The position numbers were made by a program, and so were the translations under genes. A stretch of DNA of 64,000 nucleotides from the NCBI GenBank assembly GCA_963696665.1, contig CAVOLE010000008.1:682001-746000 (forward strand), given 5' to 3'. How positions within the stretch are numbered: the first letter of the stretch is position 1; every line of letters starts with the position of its first letter. This document shows positions 54,504 to 63,581 of the stretch, piece by piece. The stretch is from Roseiarcus sp963696665. Its GTDB lineage: Bacteria > Pseudomonadota > Alphaproteobacteria > Rhizobiales > Beijerinckiaceae. The notes under the pieces are model-generated. The model saw nothing but the letters and a program-made list of their open reading frames with translations, was not told the origin of the DNA and searched no databases.

Positions 54504-56593
54504 ATGACAACGAAGCCGAAAGCGCCCAAGCTGACGTTGACGAAGGCGCGGGAAGAACACGCGCGGCTAGAGGCCGAGATCGCCGGGCACGACCGCCGCT
54601 ATTACGGCGAGGACGCGCCGACCATTTCCGACGCCGAATATGACGAGCTGCGCCGGCGTTACACCGCGCTCGAGGAGGCGTTTCCCGAGCTTGCCGGCGC
54701 CGATTCCGCCAATCGCAAGGTCGGCGCCGCGCCGTCGGAGAAATTCGCCAAGGTCCGCCATCGGGTGCCGATGCTGTCGCTCGGCAACATCTTCGCCGAC
54801 GAGGAGGTCGAGGAATTCTGCGCCCGGGTGCGGCGGTTTCTGGGCTTGGGCGAGAGCGCGCCGCTCGATGTCGTTGCGGAAGCCAAGATCGACGGCCTCT
54901 CCTGCAGCCTGCGCTACGAGAATGGCGAGTTCGTCCAGGCGGCGACGCGTGGCGACGGCTACGAGGGCGAGGACGTGACCGCGAATGTGCGCGTGGTGGA
55001 GGCGATCCCGAAGCGGCTGAAGGGCGCGCCGAGGGTCTTCGAGGCGCGCGGAGAAGTGTACATGCGCCACGCCGACTTCGCCGCGCTCAATGCGCGCCAG
55101 GCCGCCGCCGGGAAACCGATCTACGCCAATCCGCGCAACTTCGCCGCCGGCTCGCTGCGCCAGCTCGATCCGCGCATGACCGCCGAGCGGCCGCTGCAGT
55201 TCTTCGCCTACGCCTGGGGCGAAGTCAGCGAACCCTTCGCCTCGACCCAGCTCGGCGCGATCGAAGCCATGGACCGCTTCGGCCTGCCGACCAATCCGCT
55301 TGACCAAGCTCTGCCATTCGGCCGCGGAGATGCTGGCGCAGTACCGCTCGATCGAGGGGAAGCGGGCGACGCTCGGCTACGACATCGACGGCGTCGTCTA
55401 CAAGGTCAACGATCTTTCGCTGCAGCAGCGGCTCGGCTTCGTCTCCCGCTCGCCGCGCTGGGCGGTGGCGCACAAGTTCCCCGCGGAGCAGGCGACGACG
55501 ATCGTCGAGGCGATCGAGATCAACGTCGGCCGGACCGGCGCGTTGACCCCCATCGCCAAGCTCAAGCCGGTGACCGTCGGCGGCGTCGTCGTCTCCAACG
55601 CCACTTTGCATAACGAGGACGAGATCGCGCGCAAGGACGTGCGCGTCGGCGATACGGTGCTGGTGCAGCGCGCCGGCGACGTCATCCCGCAGGTTCTCGC
55701 GGTCGTGCTCGACAAAAGGCCCAAGGATTTCAAGCCCTTATGTCTTCCCCGAAACCTGCCCCATCTGCGGCTCGGCGGCTTTGCGCGAGATCGACGAGAA
55801 GACGGGGGAAAAGGACGTCGTGCGCCGCTGCACCGGCACGCTCGTCTGTCCGGCGCAGGCGGTCGAGGGCTTGAAGCATTTCGTGTCGCGCAACGCCTTC
55901 GACATCGAGGGACTGGGCGAAAAACTGATCGAGCTCTTCTTCGCTAAAGGACTGATCCGAACGCCGGCTGACATTTTCACGCTGAAGGCGCGCGACGGGC
56001 AGGGCCGGCCGCCGTTGCGCGAGTGGGAAGGCTTCGGCGAGACTTCGGCGCGCAACCTGTTCAACGCGATCGACGCGCGCCGGACGATCCCGCTCAACCG
56101 CTTTCTCTATGCGCTCGGCGTCCGCCATGTCGGCGAGACCAATGCGCGGCGCCTGGCGCGGCATTTCGGCGACTGGGAGTCCTTGCGTGCGGCGGCGCGG
56201 GCCGAAAACGCCGCCGAGGAATTTTCGGGGGTTGGGGGCATCGGGCCGATCGTCGCCGAGGCGATCGCGGACTTCTTCGCTGAGCCGCGCAACGAGGCGG
56301 CGCTCGACGCGCTCGACAGGCAAGTGACCATCGAGCCAATGGAGGCAATCGCCGCCGGCCACCCGCTCGCCGGCCAGACGATCGTCTTCACTGGCTCGCT
56401 GGAAAAGATGACCCGCGACGAGGCCAAGGCGGTCGCCGAGCGGCTCGGAGCCAAGGTCTCGGGCTCGATTTCGGCCAAGACCAACCTTGTCGTCGCCGGC
56501 CCCGGCGCCGGCTCGAAACTCGCCAAGGCGCAGGAACTGGGCGTCGAGACGATCGACGAGGAGGAGTGGATCAGGCGGGCGGGGCCGGGGTAG
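54504..56593 (+). CDS. ligA: NAD+-dependent DNA ligase, frameshifted twice
   Basis: Essential ligase sealing nicks in DNA replication and repair. Adenylation domain with the catalytic Lys in AEAKIDGLS; GYDIDGVVYKVN; OB fold region GRTGALTPIAKL; zinc finger CPICG...CTGTLVCPAQ; helix-hairpin-helix VRHVGETNARRLARHFG; C-terminal BRCT (IVFTGSLEKMTRDEAK). The frame breaks near 55301 and near 55739, each fitting one extra T. The corrected length is about 695 residues, typical. ATG 54504 is used instead of the TTG nine bases upstream. Both breaks are probably sequencing errors since LigA is essential. Confidence 0.93.
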
Positions 56594-57057
56594 GCGCCTT
56601 GAGGCCGCCTCTGTCGCGATTGACGGCTGAAGGCGTCCTTGGCGCCGCGGTCAGCGCCATGAGCCAAACATAGCTAGCCGAACGCCGCTGGGTTGTAAGG
56701 ATGATGTCACGACATTGTCCGGATTGTATGGCGAAATTGTCTGAGTGGCATTTTCTGTCGGACGACAATGGATTGACGAAAAACAGAAACCTAGCTAGAC
56801 TCGCCTCATGAATAATTCTGCGTGTCCGCATGACCTCGACCGCGCGATCCATTGTCGGCGCCTCTCAACGCCGGGGAAGGCGCGATGAAAAGCTTGGCCC
56901 GCGAAAATCCAGCGTAACCCATTGAAAAGTCACAATTCGGACGAGAGAATCCAAGGAAATCCAAGAAAATCCAATACTTGGTTTCGGAGGCTTTGACGGC
57001 GAAACGGCGATTGGCCAAGAAAACCCAAAAGCGGACCCCGGTGAGGCCGACGGCGTT
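56594..57057. other. Gap between ligA and nusB holding repeat copy C
   Basis: A spacer of 464 bases. The repeat occupies about 56860-57018. The segment near 56700-56770 has TTGTC/GACAA runs without a clear hairpin. No confident gene is seen, although the repeat carries a 70-codon frame on the minus strand (56806-57018). Confidence 0.5.
56860..57018 (-). repeat. Dispersed repeat copy C (LDFLGFSRPN type)
   Basis: Reverse complement of the sequence near 7207-7274: TTGGATTTCCTTGGATTC, TCTCGTCCGAATTGTGACTT and TTCAATGGGTTACGCTGGAT run in sequence. A 70-codon minus-strand frame (56806-57018) encodes LDFLGFSRPNCDFSMGYAGF preceded by FAVKASETKYWIF. It is the most complete copy, and its frame differs from copy A by mostly conservative changes. 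Confidence 0.7.
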
Positions 57058-57522
57058 TTACGGGTTCGCAGCGAACTCGGCCGGTCGCGTTTGGCGCGCG
57101 AGCGCGTCGAGCACGGCGTTGATCATGCCGCTTTCCTCAGGCCCAAAGAAAGCACGGCGACGTCGACATATTCAGTCACCGCCACGCGAGCCGGCACATC
57201 CGGGCCGGCTGCGCAATTCGTAGAACGCCGCGCGCAGAATGGCGCGCATGAGCGCTTCGACCCGCCTGAGCGGCCAGCCTTTGGCGAGCGTGTCGTCGAG
57301 GCTGCGGTCGATCGGCGCCTGGTCGCGCAAGACGCCGGAGACCACGTCGCGAAAGAACGCCGGGTCGGCGGGCGTGTACGCGTCGCCTTCGATCTCTTGC
57401 CCGATCCAGTGAGCCTCGAACTCCGCGAGGATGTCGTTCACGCCCTTGCCGGTGATCTCCATCTGATAGAGCGCCTGCGAGGCGGCGAGCCGCGCCGCCG
57501 ATCGCTTGTCGGACCGTTTCAT
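57058..57522 (-). CDS. nusB: Transcription antitermination protein NusB, frameshifted twice
   Basis: RNA-binding antitermination factor for rRNA operons, partner of NusE (S10). Start MKRSDKRSAARLAASQALYQ; the ATG overlaps the ribH stop by four bases (ATGA). After FYELRSRP the frame should give DVPARVAVTEYVDVA, then AFFGPEESGMINAVLDALAR and TRPAEFAANP with a TAA at 57058-57060. This needs one base removed near 57208 and one restored near 57157, which cancel. The corrected length is 154 residues, normal for NusB. Confidence 0.88.
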
Positions 57523-58007
57523 CGCGTGACTAACCGGCGGGCAAGATGGGCAAGCCCAATCGCCGCCCGCGCCGCGTCGCCGCCTTTGTCGCCTTGGCTA
57601 GGGTCGGCGCGCTCCTCCGCCTGCTCGATCGTGTCGGTTGTGATGATGCCGTTGCCGAGCGCGAGGCGGCGCTCGACCGACATGTCCATGAGCGCCCGCG
57701 CCAACTCGCCTGCTACGATCTCGAAATGAAAGGTCTCGCCGCGAATGACGCAGCCGAGCGCGACCGCTCCGTCATAGGGCTGGCCTGCCGCCCTCGCCGC
57801 CTCGAGAGCGATCGCCATGCCCGCTGGAATCTCCAGGGCGCCGGCCACGCTGATGAGATCGTATATCGCGCCCGCCGCTTCAATCGCGCGGGTCGCGCCG
57901 GCGAGCAGGTCGGCGCCGATCGCCTCGTAATAGCGCGCCTCGACGATGAGGAAGCGGCCGCCATCAAAGCGAGGCGCAGTTGCGGCGGCCCGGCGGGGCT
58001 CGGCCAT
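57519..58007 (-). CDS. ribH: 6,7-dimethyl-8-ribityllumazine synthase
   Basis: Penultimate riboflavin synthesis enzyme, forming an icosahedral or decameric shell. 162 residues. VIVEARYYEAIGADLLAGA, DLISVAGALEIPAGM, GCVIRGETFHFEIVAGE and NGIITTDTIEQAEERAD are typical, with the catalytic His in the FHFEIV block. The stop overlaps the start of nusB, the standard ribH-nusB pair. Confidence 0.95.
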   Translation of the reverse strand: MAEPRRAAATAPRFDGGRFLIVEARYYEAIGADLLAGATRAIEAAGAIYDLISVAGALEIPAGMAIALEAARAAGQPYDGAVALGCVIRGETFHFEIVAGELARALMDMSVERRLALGNGIITTDTIEQAEERADPSQGDKGGDAARAAIGLAHLARRLVTR

Positions 58008-58078
58008 CGGACTTTTCTCTCGGAGGCTCTTTCAGGAACGGCGCAAGTCCATAAAGGCGGGAAGCGGGAGAGGCAAGC

Positions 58079-58375
58079 TCACTTGGCCGAGCGCCAGCGT
58101 CCATAAGCCCAGGGCCGCGCCCACGAGGCGCCGGCAGGGCGATGCTCAGGCGGCGGATCATAGCCGGAGCCGCCCCAAGGGTGGCAGCGGCAAACTCGCG
58201 CGAGGCCCATCCACGAGCCGGCCCAAAGGCCATGACGCTCGATCGCCTCGTCCGTATAGGCCGAGCAGGTCGGCAAATACCGGCACTGCCGCCCGATCAG
58301 GCTCGAAAACGTGAGCTGATAGAAGCGGATGAGCGCGTGGGCGGCGCGACGCGGCGCGACAGCGAGCGCGCTCAC
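58079..58375 (-). CDS. yidD: Membrane protein insertion efficiency factor YidD
   Basis: A 98-residue small protein that assists YidC-dependent membrane insertion. IRFYQLTFSSLIGRQCRYLP, TCSAYTDEAIERHG and RVCRCHPWGGSGYDP are diagnostic, with the four conserved cysteines. The start is GTG 58375, overlapping the upstream stop by four bases (GTGA); the long upstream extension in frame is a shadow of the scaffold gene. Usually next to rnpA/yidC, here translationally coupled to an Fe-S scaffold gene. Confidence 0.9.
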   Translation of the reverse strand: MSALAVAPRRAAHALIRFYQLTFSSLIGRQCRYLPTCSAYTDEAIERHGLWAGSWMGLARVCRCHPWGGSGYDPPPEHRPAGASWARPWAYGRWRSAK

Positions 58376-58830
58376 GACGCGGGCGCGGTCTCGCGAACCG
58401 CCTGGCGCGCGGCGATCTGAGCCAACGCGTCGACGACGGCGTCGAAGGTCAATAAGGTGGAAGCGTGGCGGGCCTTGTAGTCGCGCACCGGCTCGAGCAC
58501 GGCGAACTCGGCCCATTTGCCGTCCGGCGGCGGACCATTCGCTTTCAGCATGGCTGTCACGCGGTCGCGCAGTTGGTTGAGCTCCTCGGCGGTCGCGCCA
58601 ATGACATGGCGGGCCATCAGCGACGATGACGCCTGACCGAGCGCGCAGGCCTTCACGTCATGGGCGAAATCAACCACCCGCCCGTCGTCCACGCAAAGGT
58701 CGATCGTCACGGTCGAACCGCACAGCCGCGAATGCGCTTTCGCGCTCGCGTCCGGGTTCTTTAGCCGCCCGAGCCGCGGAATGTTGCCCGCCAGCTCGAG
58801 GATTCGCTGATTGTAGATCTCGTTGATCAT
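58372..58830 (-). CDS. Iron-sulfur cluster assembly scaffold (NifU/IscU-like)
   Basis: A 152-residue protein with the NifU N-terminal-type fold. Seen: IYNQRILELAGNIPRLGRL, the Cys in SRLCGSTVTIDL, the Cys in VKACALGQASSSLMARHVIG, and RDYKARHASTLLTFDAV. The third Cys seen in IscU near that end is replaced, so it may act as a scaffold variant or a SufE/SufU-like protein. In alphaproteobacteria this gene is often next to yidD, as here. The start is ATG 58830. Confidence 0.8.
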   Translation of the reverse strand: MINEIYNQRILELAGNIPRLGRLKNPDASAKAHSRLCGSTVTIDLCVDDGRVVDFAHDVKACALGQASSSLMARHVIGATAEELNQLRDRVTAMLKANGPPPDGKWAEFAVLEPVRDYKARHASTLLTFDAVVDALAQIAARQAVRETAPAS

Positions 58831-58926
58831 CCGTCCGATCCTCGATCGCTCCCTATATAGGTCGCGAGAAAGCCGAAATCGAGGCCTTGAAAGACGCGGA
58901 TGGAAAGCCGCGGGGCGAGAGATGGG

Positions 58927-59355
58927 ATGAACGAGACTGCCAGACTTGAGCCTGATCCGGCGAGCGACCCGGAGGAGGGCCGCACGTTTAATCCGAAGTT
59001 CGGCGCAGATGGGCTCGCCACTTGCGTCACGATCGACGCTGCCCGCGGCGACGTGCTCATGGTCGCGCATATGAACGAGGCCGCGTTGCGGGCGACGCTG
59101 GCGACCGGAACTGTCCACTACTGGTCACGCTCGCGCGGCGCTCTGTGGCGGAAGGGAGACACGTCGGGCCAAACCCAGACGCTCATTGAAATGCGCGTCG
59201 ACTGCGACCAGGACGCGTTTCTGGCTTTCGTCAATGTCGGCGGCGACGGCGGGGCTTGCCACACCGGGCGGCGATCGTGCTTCTACCGAAGGGTCGAGAC
59301 GGACGGCGACACGACCCGGCTCGCATTCATCGAACTTTCACCCACGAACGGCTGA
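58927..59355 (+). CDS. hisI: Phosphoribosyl-AMP cyclohydrolase
   Basis: Third step of histidine biosynthesis, opening the adenine ring of PR-AMP. 142 residues. VTIDAARGDVLMVAHMNEAA, TVHYWSRSRGALWRKGDTSG, VDCDQDAFLAFVN and GGACHTGRRSCFYR carry the conserved zinc Cys and metal Asp residues. The start is ATG 58927; 27 bases of upstream in-frame sequence are without a ribosome site. No other his gene is adjacent. Confidence 0.94.
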   Translation: MNETARLEPDPASDPEEGRTFNPKFGADGLATCVTIDAARGDVLMVAHMNEAALRATLATGTVHYWSRSRGALWRKGDTSGQTQTLIEMRVDCDQDAFLAFVNVGGDGGACHTGRRSCFYRRVETDGDTTRLAFIELSPTNG

Positions 59356-59477
59356 TCGGGGACCGAGGCCGCAGTGCAGCAACACAATCACGTTAATTAT
59401 CTGGCGACATCTCGCGCGCAAGCTTAAGTTTCTCGTGGGAAGACAGCCGGTGGGGACATATCCAAACGAGTTGAGCG

Positions 59478-60497
59478 ATGTTCAGGGCGGCTTACCGCAG
59501 AATCGATATTGACCCTGCATTGGGCGGCGCGCGGCGCCGGGCGAAAGTTGGCCTTGTGCTGGGCGCGGGCGCAGCGCGCGGCTGGGCGCATATCGGCGCG
59601 CTGCAGGAACTCGAGGCGCTCGGCCTGAAACTGGACGTCATTGTCGGCTCCTCGATCGGAACATTGGTCGGCGGCTGCTACGCGGCGGGCCGGCTCGACA
59701 TGCTCGAGGCCTTCGCCCGCTCCTTGACTCGGCGACGCGTGTTCGGCCTCCTCGATTTCTCTTTCACCGGCGGCGGCCTTATAGGCGGCCAACGGCTGCG
59801 CGCGAGGCTCGAGGCGGCGCTCGGCGACCTTCGCATCGAGGATTTGCCGATCCAATTCGCCGCTGTCGCCACCGAGATCGGCGGCGGACACGAGATCTGG
59901 CTCCGGCGCGGACTTCTCGTGGACGCGATCCGAGCTTCTTACGCTTTGCCAGGCGTGTTTGAGCCGGTGAAGATCGATGGACGCTGGCTGTTCGACGGCG
60001 CGATCGTCAATCCGGTCCCGGTCAGCGTCGCGCGCGCGCTCGGCGCCGAGCGGGTGATTGCGCTCAACATTTCCAGCGATCGCTTTGGCCGCGGCGCCGT
60101 CATTCAGGATCCCTTCGGCCGGCCGGACGCCCCGCCTTCGGTTGAGGAGCCGGCGGCTCAGGACAGCAGCGGCATGATCTCCAGGTGGTGGCGCGGCTCA
60201 AACGGGATCAAGGTCAACGGGGAAGCCTCGGCGCCGGGTATGATGACCTCGATGGTCAACGCCTTCGACATTCTCCAGGACCGCATCATGCGCTCGAGGC
60301 TCGCCGGCGATCCGCCGGACGCCCTGGTGCAAGTCCGGGTCGGCAAGGTGGGGATGTTCGAGTTCCACCGCGCCGACGAACTGATCGCACTCGGCCGCGA
60401 GGCGATCCGCAAGGCGGCCTCCGAAATCCGGGAGCATGTGGAGCTCTCCCGGGCGGACGCCGCCGCGGCTGTCGCCTCGGCGGGCCCTCCCGCCTAA
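59478..60497 (+). CDS. Patatin-like phospholipase (RssA type)
   Basis: A 339-residue serine hydrolase acting on lipids at the cytoplasmic membrane side. VGLVLGAGAARGWAHIGALQ is the oxyanion loop, VGSSIGTLVGG holds the nucleophile Ser, and WLFDGAIVNPVPVSVARALG gives the catalytic Asp. The C-terminal third is helical with a long Pro/Ser segment at 215-240. The start is ATG 59478. Its stop shares CTAA with the convergent CBS gene. Lipid specificity unknown. Confidence 0.87.
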   Translation: MFRAAYRRIDIDPALGGARRRAKVGLVLGAGAARGWAHIGALQELEALGLKLDVIVGSSIGTLVGGCYAAGRLDMLEAFARSLTRRRVFGLLDFSFTGGGLIGGQRLRARLEAALGDLRIEDLPIQFAAVATEIGGGHEIWLRRGLLVDAIRASYALPGVFEPVKIDGRWLFDGAIVNPVPVSVARALGAERVIALNISSDRFGRGAVIQDPFGRPDAPPSVEEPAAQDSSGMISRWWRGSNGIKVNGEASAPGMMTSMVNAFDILQDRIMRSRLAGDPPDALVQVRVGKVGMFEFHRADELIALGREAIRKAASEIREHVELSRADAAAAVASAGPPA

Positions 60498-60925
60498 GCC
60501 GTCGCGATATATTCGCGCAGAGCCTGGCGCTCGCTGTCGAGCGCGTTGACGTGGCGCTTGACAACGTCGCCGATGGAGATGATGCCGATCAGACGTCCGT
60601 CCTCGACCACCGGAAGGTGGCGGAACCGGCCCGAGGTCATCGTCTGCATCACGTGATCGATCGTGTCATCGCGCGTCGCGGTGATGACCTTCGGCGTCAT
60701 GTAGCGCGAGACGGGATCGTCGAGCGCGGAGGCGCCATGCCTGGCGAGGACGCGGACGACGTCGCGCTCCGAAAGTATGCCGAGCACGCTGAGCGACGCG
60801 TCCGACACGACGACGGCTCCGACGCCCTTCTCGGCCAGGAGTTCAATGACTTCCTTCAGGGTGTGATGCGGCTGAGTGGTGAAAACGTCGCGCCCCTTTG
60901 CGTCAAGAATGCGGGCAACTGTCAT
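60494..60925 (-). CDS. Two-CBS-domain protein
   Basis: A 143-residue protein of two tandem CBS motifs (LKEVIELLAEKGVGAVVVSD...VLGILSERDVVRVL; DDTIDHVMQTMTSGRFRHLPVVED...LIGIISIGDVVKRH). Such small modules bind adenylates and act as energy sensors in other complexes. The start is the ATG at 60925. It converges on the patatin gene, sharing CTAA at 60494-60497. A regulatory partner is not evident. Confidence 0.88.
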   Translation of the reverse strand: MTVARILDAKGRDVFTTQPHHTLKEVIELLAEKGVGAVVVSDASLSVLGILSERDVVRVLARHGASALDDPVSRYMTPKVITATRDDTIDHVMQTMTSGRFRHLPVVEDGRLIGIISIGDVVKRHVNALDSERQALREYIATA

Positions 60926-61026
60926 CGTTCTCTCCCCTATTCGGGCGGTCTTGAGTTGGGCCGCCGTAGAATTGGGACGATGCGCCATCAAAATGGCGTG
61001 ATCAAGTTCATTTTTGTCGAAGCGGA

Positions 61027-61788
61027 TTAACGCAGTCCGCCGTCCACCTGATAGCATTGCTTAGTAATCATTGCGCTGTCATCCGAAGATAGAAAGAGCG
61101 CAAGGCGCGCCACATCTTCGGCAAGCAAGGTTCGGTTAATACATTGACGCGCACGGAAGTCGGCGATGTGTTCTTCGCTCATCCAAAGGCGGCGCTGCCG
61201 CTCGGTGATGACTGCGCCTGGGGCGATTGCATTGACGCGAATATTGTCCGGGCCGAATTCGCGTGCGAGGCTGTTCGTCAGGCCCAGAACCGCGGCCTTC
61301 GCCGTGGCGTAGACCGACAATCGGGGGACGCCGAGCATCCAGGCGGTCGATGAGAAATTGACAATCGCCCCCCCGCCGAGATCGCGCATCGAGCGGCGCG
61401 CGATCTGCGCGGCGAAAAACTGGTGCTTGAGGTTGAGCGCCATCGTGCGGTCCCAATCCTCTTCGCTGACTTCGTCCGCGGCCTGGCGCTGGTCGTTGGC
61501 GGCATTGTTGATGAGCACAGCGATCGGCCCCATCCGCTGCTGAGCCTCCTCCATCGCCGCTTCGAGCGCGGCGATGTCGGTCAGGTCGCAGTGGAGAAAG
61601 AGCGGCGGAGGATGGGACGCGCCGATTTTCGCCACCAGCTCCTTGGACGGCTCGATAGCGATGTCGACGAAAGCGACATTGGCTTTCTGCTCCGCGAACG
61701 CCTCGACCATTGCGGCGCCGATGCCCGAGCCGCCGCCGGTGATGAAAACGACCTTGTCGATAAGCGAAGGATAGCGAGCCAGGGACAT
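61027..61788 (-). CDS. SDR-family oxidoreductase
   Basis: A 253-residue classical short-chain dehydrogenase. TGGGSGIG (cofactor site), Asp in AFVDIAIEPS suggesting NAD use, NNAANDQRQ, Ser in NFSSTAWM, YATAKAAVLG (Tyr/Lys pair), PGAVITERQ, and the closing MITKQCYQVDGG. Similar enzymes reduce small sugars or 3-hydroxyacyl groups; substrate unknown. The start is ATG 61788; an upstream TTG lies 21 bases earlier. It follows the iorB gene by 127 bp in the same direction. Confidence 0.87.
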   Translation of the reverse strand: MSLARYPSLIDKVVFITGGGSGIGAAMVEAFAEQKANVAFVDIAIEPSKELVAKIGASHPPPLFLHCDLTDIAALEAAMEEAQQRMGPIAVLINNAANDQRQAADEVSEEDWDRTMALNLKHQFFAAQIARRSMRDLGGGAIVNFSSTAWMLGVPRLSVYATAKAAVLGLTNSLAREFGPDNIRVNAIAPGAVITERQRRLWMSEEHIADFRARQCINRTLLAEDVARLALFLSSDDSAMITKQCYQVDGGLR

Positions 61789-61914
61789 TAGGACGGCCTT
61801 ATCGTTCAAGACGGCGGGCGAGCCAGATTAAGGCGCCTTCCGGCCGGAAGGAACCGGCGCCTCTGCTTGGTCTCCTGCCAAAGCGAGCGGGGCAAGCAGG
61901 CGCCATCCAACTGT

Positions 61915-63462
61915 TTAAAGCGTGTCGATCGTCTTCGCGACGCCGTCGAGCGCTTCGCCCGATTCGTCCATGAGCGCGGCTGAGATAAGGCGGGCCATCC
62001 ATTGGGCGCCGTCCTCGCGCGGCGCGAGCTTCGGCGCCTTCGCCATCACGCGGTCGAACTTGCTCAACCCCCGCGCATGCGTGTCGGAATAGCCCTTGAC
62101 GAGACGGCGGCAGCGCAGAATCTCGACCGCGAGATCATAGTTCTTGGCTAAGATTTCGGACGCTTGCGCGAGCCACGCCTCCAAATGCTCCGTCTCCCGT
62201 TTGTGCCGCAGGCTCGAGCGCCGGGTGGGTCTCAAAGCCGCGACGCCATAAAGCTGCAGGAACCCGCCGATGCGCCCGACCCCAACGCGGCGGCCGCGGT
62301 TCACGAGACGGTCGAGCGTCCGGAACAGGAACGGGCGCGCTTCGATGAATGCCCCAACCGACGCTGGCATCATGCCGCAGATCTCCTCGCCGCGGGGATG
62401 GAGGTATTCGGTCGCGTAGACAAGCTGATCAGGCGCGGCGCCCGCCTCCTCGCGCAGGCGCGCGAACCGAGACGGACGCAATTTGATGTCGGCGACGCGG
62501 ATGACGTCGTCATAGGCCATAGCGACGGCGAGCCGCTTCGCGGCTTCTGCCGTGAAGGCGAAATTCTTCGCTTGGCCGCCATTGGCCTTGTCGAACGCGG
62601 CAAGTTTCCCGAGCCGGTCGATGTACTGGTCGCCGTAAGCGACGTCCTGGAAGTCGACGATGCGTTTCAAGCCCGCGAAAGCCAGCGGGCGGGCGCTTTC
62701 CGGCAGGTCCGAGCGCAAGCGCGCGACGAGCCGGTCGAGCTCGGGATGGCCAGCGTCGTCCGGCAATTCGTCGAGCCGCTTCTCGGGGCCGGTCTTCGGC
62801 GCCTCGTTTTTGCCCTCACGCACGCGATCAAAGGCGTCGGCGAAAGCAGCGAGGCTGGCGTTCGCGCCCCGCGCGCCTTCGCGCACGATCGCCTCATAGG
62901 CCGACCGCTCGAATGGCAGCGCGCCGGAACCCGCAAGCGCGCCGAGCATTGCGGCCGAGATCACGGTGCCCCGTTCGACAGCGAGCTTCTCCATGTCAAA
63001 GGCGATGGTGCGGCGAGCGGCGAAATCGAGCGCATCGACCACAGTGAACGGATCGCCCGCGCCGTCGCCCGGCTTTTCCTTCTCGACCACCGCATAGGCC
63101 CGGTGCGTCGAGGCGATGAGCGTCGTCTTGTCCGGCGTCACCAGCCCGCGCAGCACCGATCGGCCAGCCTCCATGAGCTCCGCCGCCATCACCACATCGA
63201 CATCGCCCGGCGTCGGCATGAGCGAGAAGACGGGAGCGACGCCGTTTCGCGGCGGCAGCGTCTCGATGTAGTAGATCGTCGCGCCGGTGCGCTGCGCGAC
63301 GCCCGGCACCGACGTCGATTGCGCGGCCCATCCCTGATGCTCGGCGACCTCGACGATCCAATCCGCCAGCACCCCGCCACCCTGCCCGCCCATGGCGAGA
63401 ATGGCGATGGTCAGCGGCTTCTCGAGCGAGATCGGCTGGGCGATTGGGGCAACGTCATTCAT
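61915..63462 (-). CDS. iorB: Indolepyruvate oxidoreductase subunit beta (IorB-like)
   Basis: Gamma-type subunit of an indolepyruvate:ferredoxin oxidoreductase, converting aryl pyruvates to aryl-acetyl-CoA. 515 residues. N-terminus IAILAMGGQGGGVLADWIVEVAE is the pyruvate oxidoreductase gamma domain (CoA-binding), with RTGATIYYIETLP. The C-terminal half (from about 200) is a DUF6537-type extension found in fused alphaproteobacterial proteins. It lies immediately downstream of the alpha subunit gene in the same direction, separated by about 120 bp of repeat sequence. Confidence 0.86.
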   Translation of the reverse strand: MNDVAPIAQPISLEKPLTIAILAMGGQGGGVLADWIVEVAEHQGWAAQSTSVPGVAQRTGATIYYIETLPPRNGVAPVFSLMPTPGDVDVVMAAELMEAGRSVLRGLVTPDKTTLIASTHRAYAVVEKEKPGDGAGDPFTVVDALDFAARRTIAFDMEKLAVERGTVISAAMLGALAGSGALPFERSAYEAIVREGARGANASLAAFADAFDRVREGKNEAPKTGPEKRLDELPDDAGHPELDRLVARLRSDLPESARPLAFAGLKRIVDFQDVAYGDQYIDRLGKLAAFDKANGGQAKNFAFTAEAAKRLAVAMAYDDVIRVADIKLRPSRFARLREEAGAAPDQLVYATEYLHPRGEEICGMMPASVGAFIEARPFLFRTLDRLVNRGRRVGVGRIGGFLQLYGVAALRPTRRSSLRHKRETEHLEAWLAQASEILAKNYDLAVEILRCRRLVKGYSDTHARGLSKFDRVMAKAPKLAPREDGAQWMARLISAALMDESGEALDGVAKTIDTL

Positions 63463-63581
63463 CGGCGTGACTCCCCTCTCCTACGGGAGGGGGGTTGGGG
63501 GTGAAGGTTCCCCTCATCCGACGGGCTTCGCCCGCCACCTTCTCCCCGAGGGAGAAGGGAAGGAGCGCAAAACCCACTGTC
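63463..63581. repeat. Palindromic intergenic repeats between iorB and iorA
   Basis: CCCCTCTCCTACGGGAGGGGGGTTGGGGGTGAAGG and GCCACCTTCTCCCCGAGGGAGAAGG hairpins fill the operon spacer. They match units near 25030, 45720-45890 and 49805-49910. Confidence 0.7.

Noticed and set aside
56700..56770. TTGTC/GACAA repeats as a possible operator
   Set aside because: Spacing is irregular and no adjacent gene or promoter makes sense of them.
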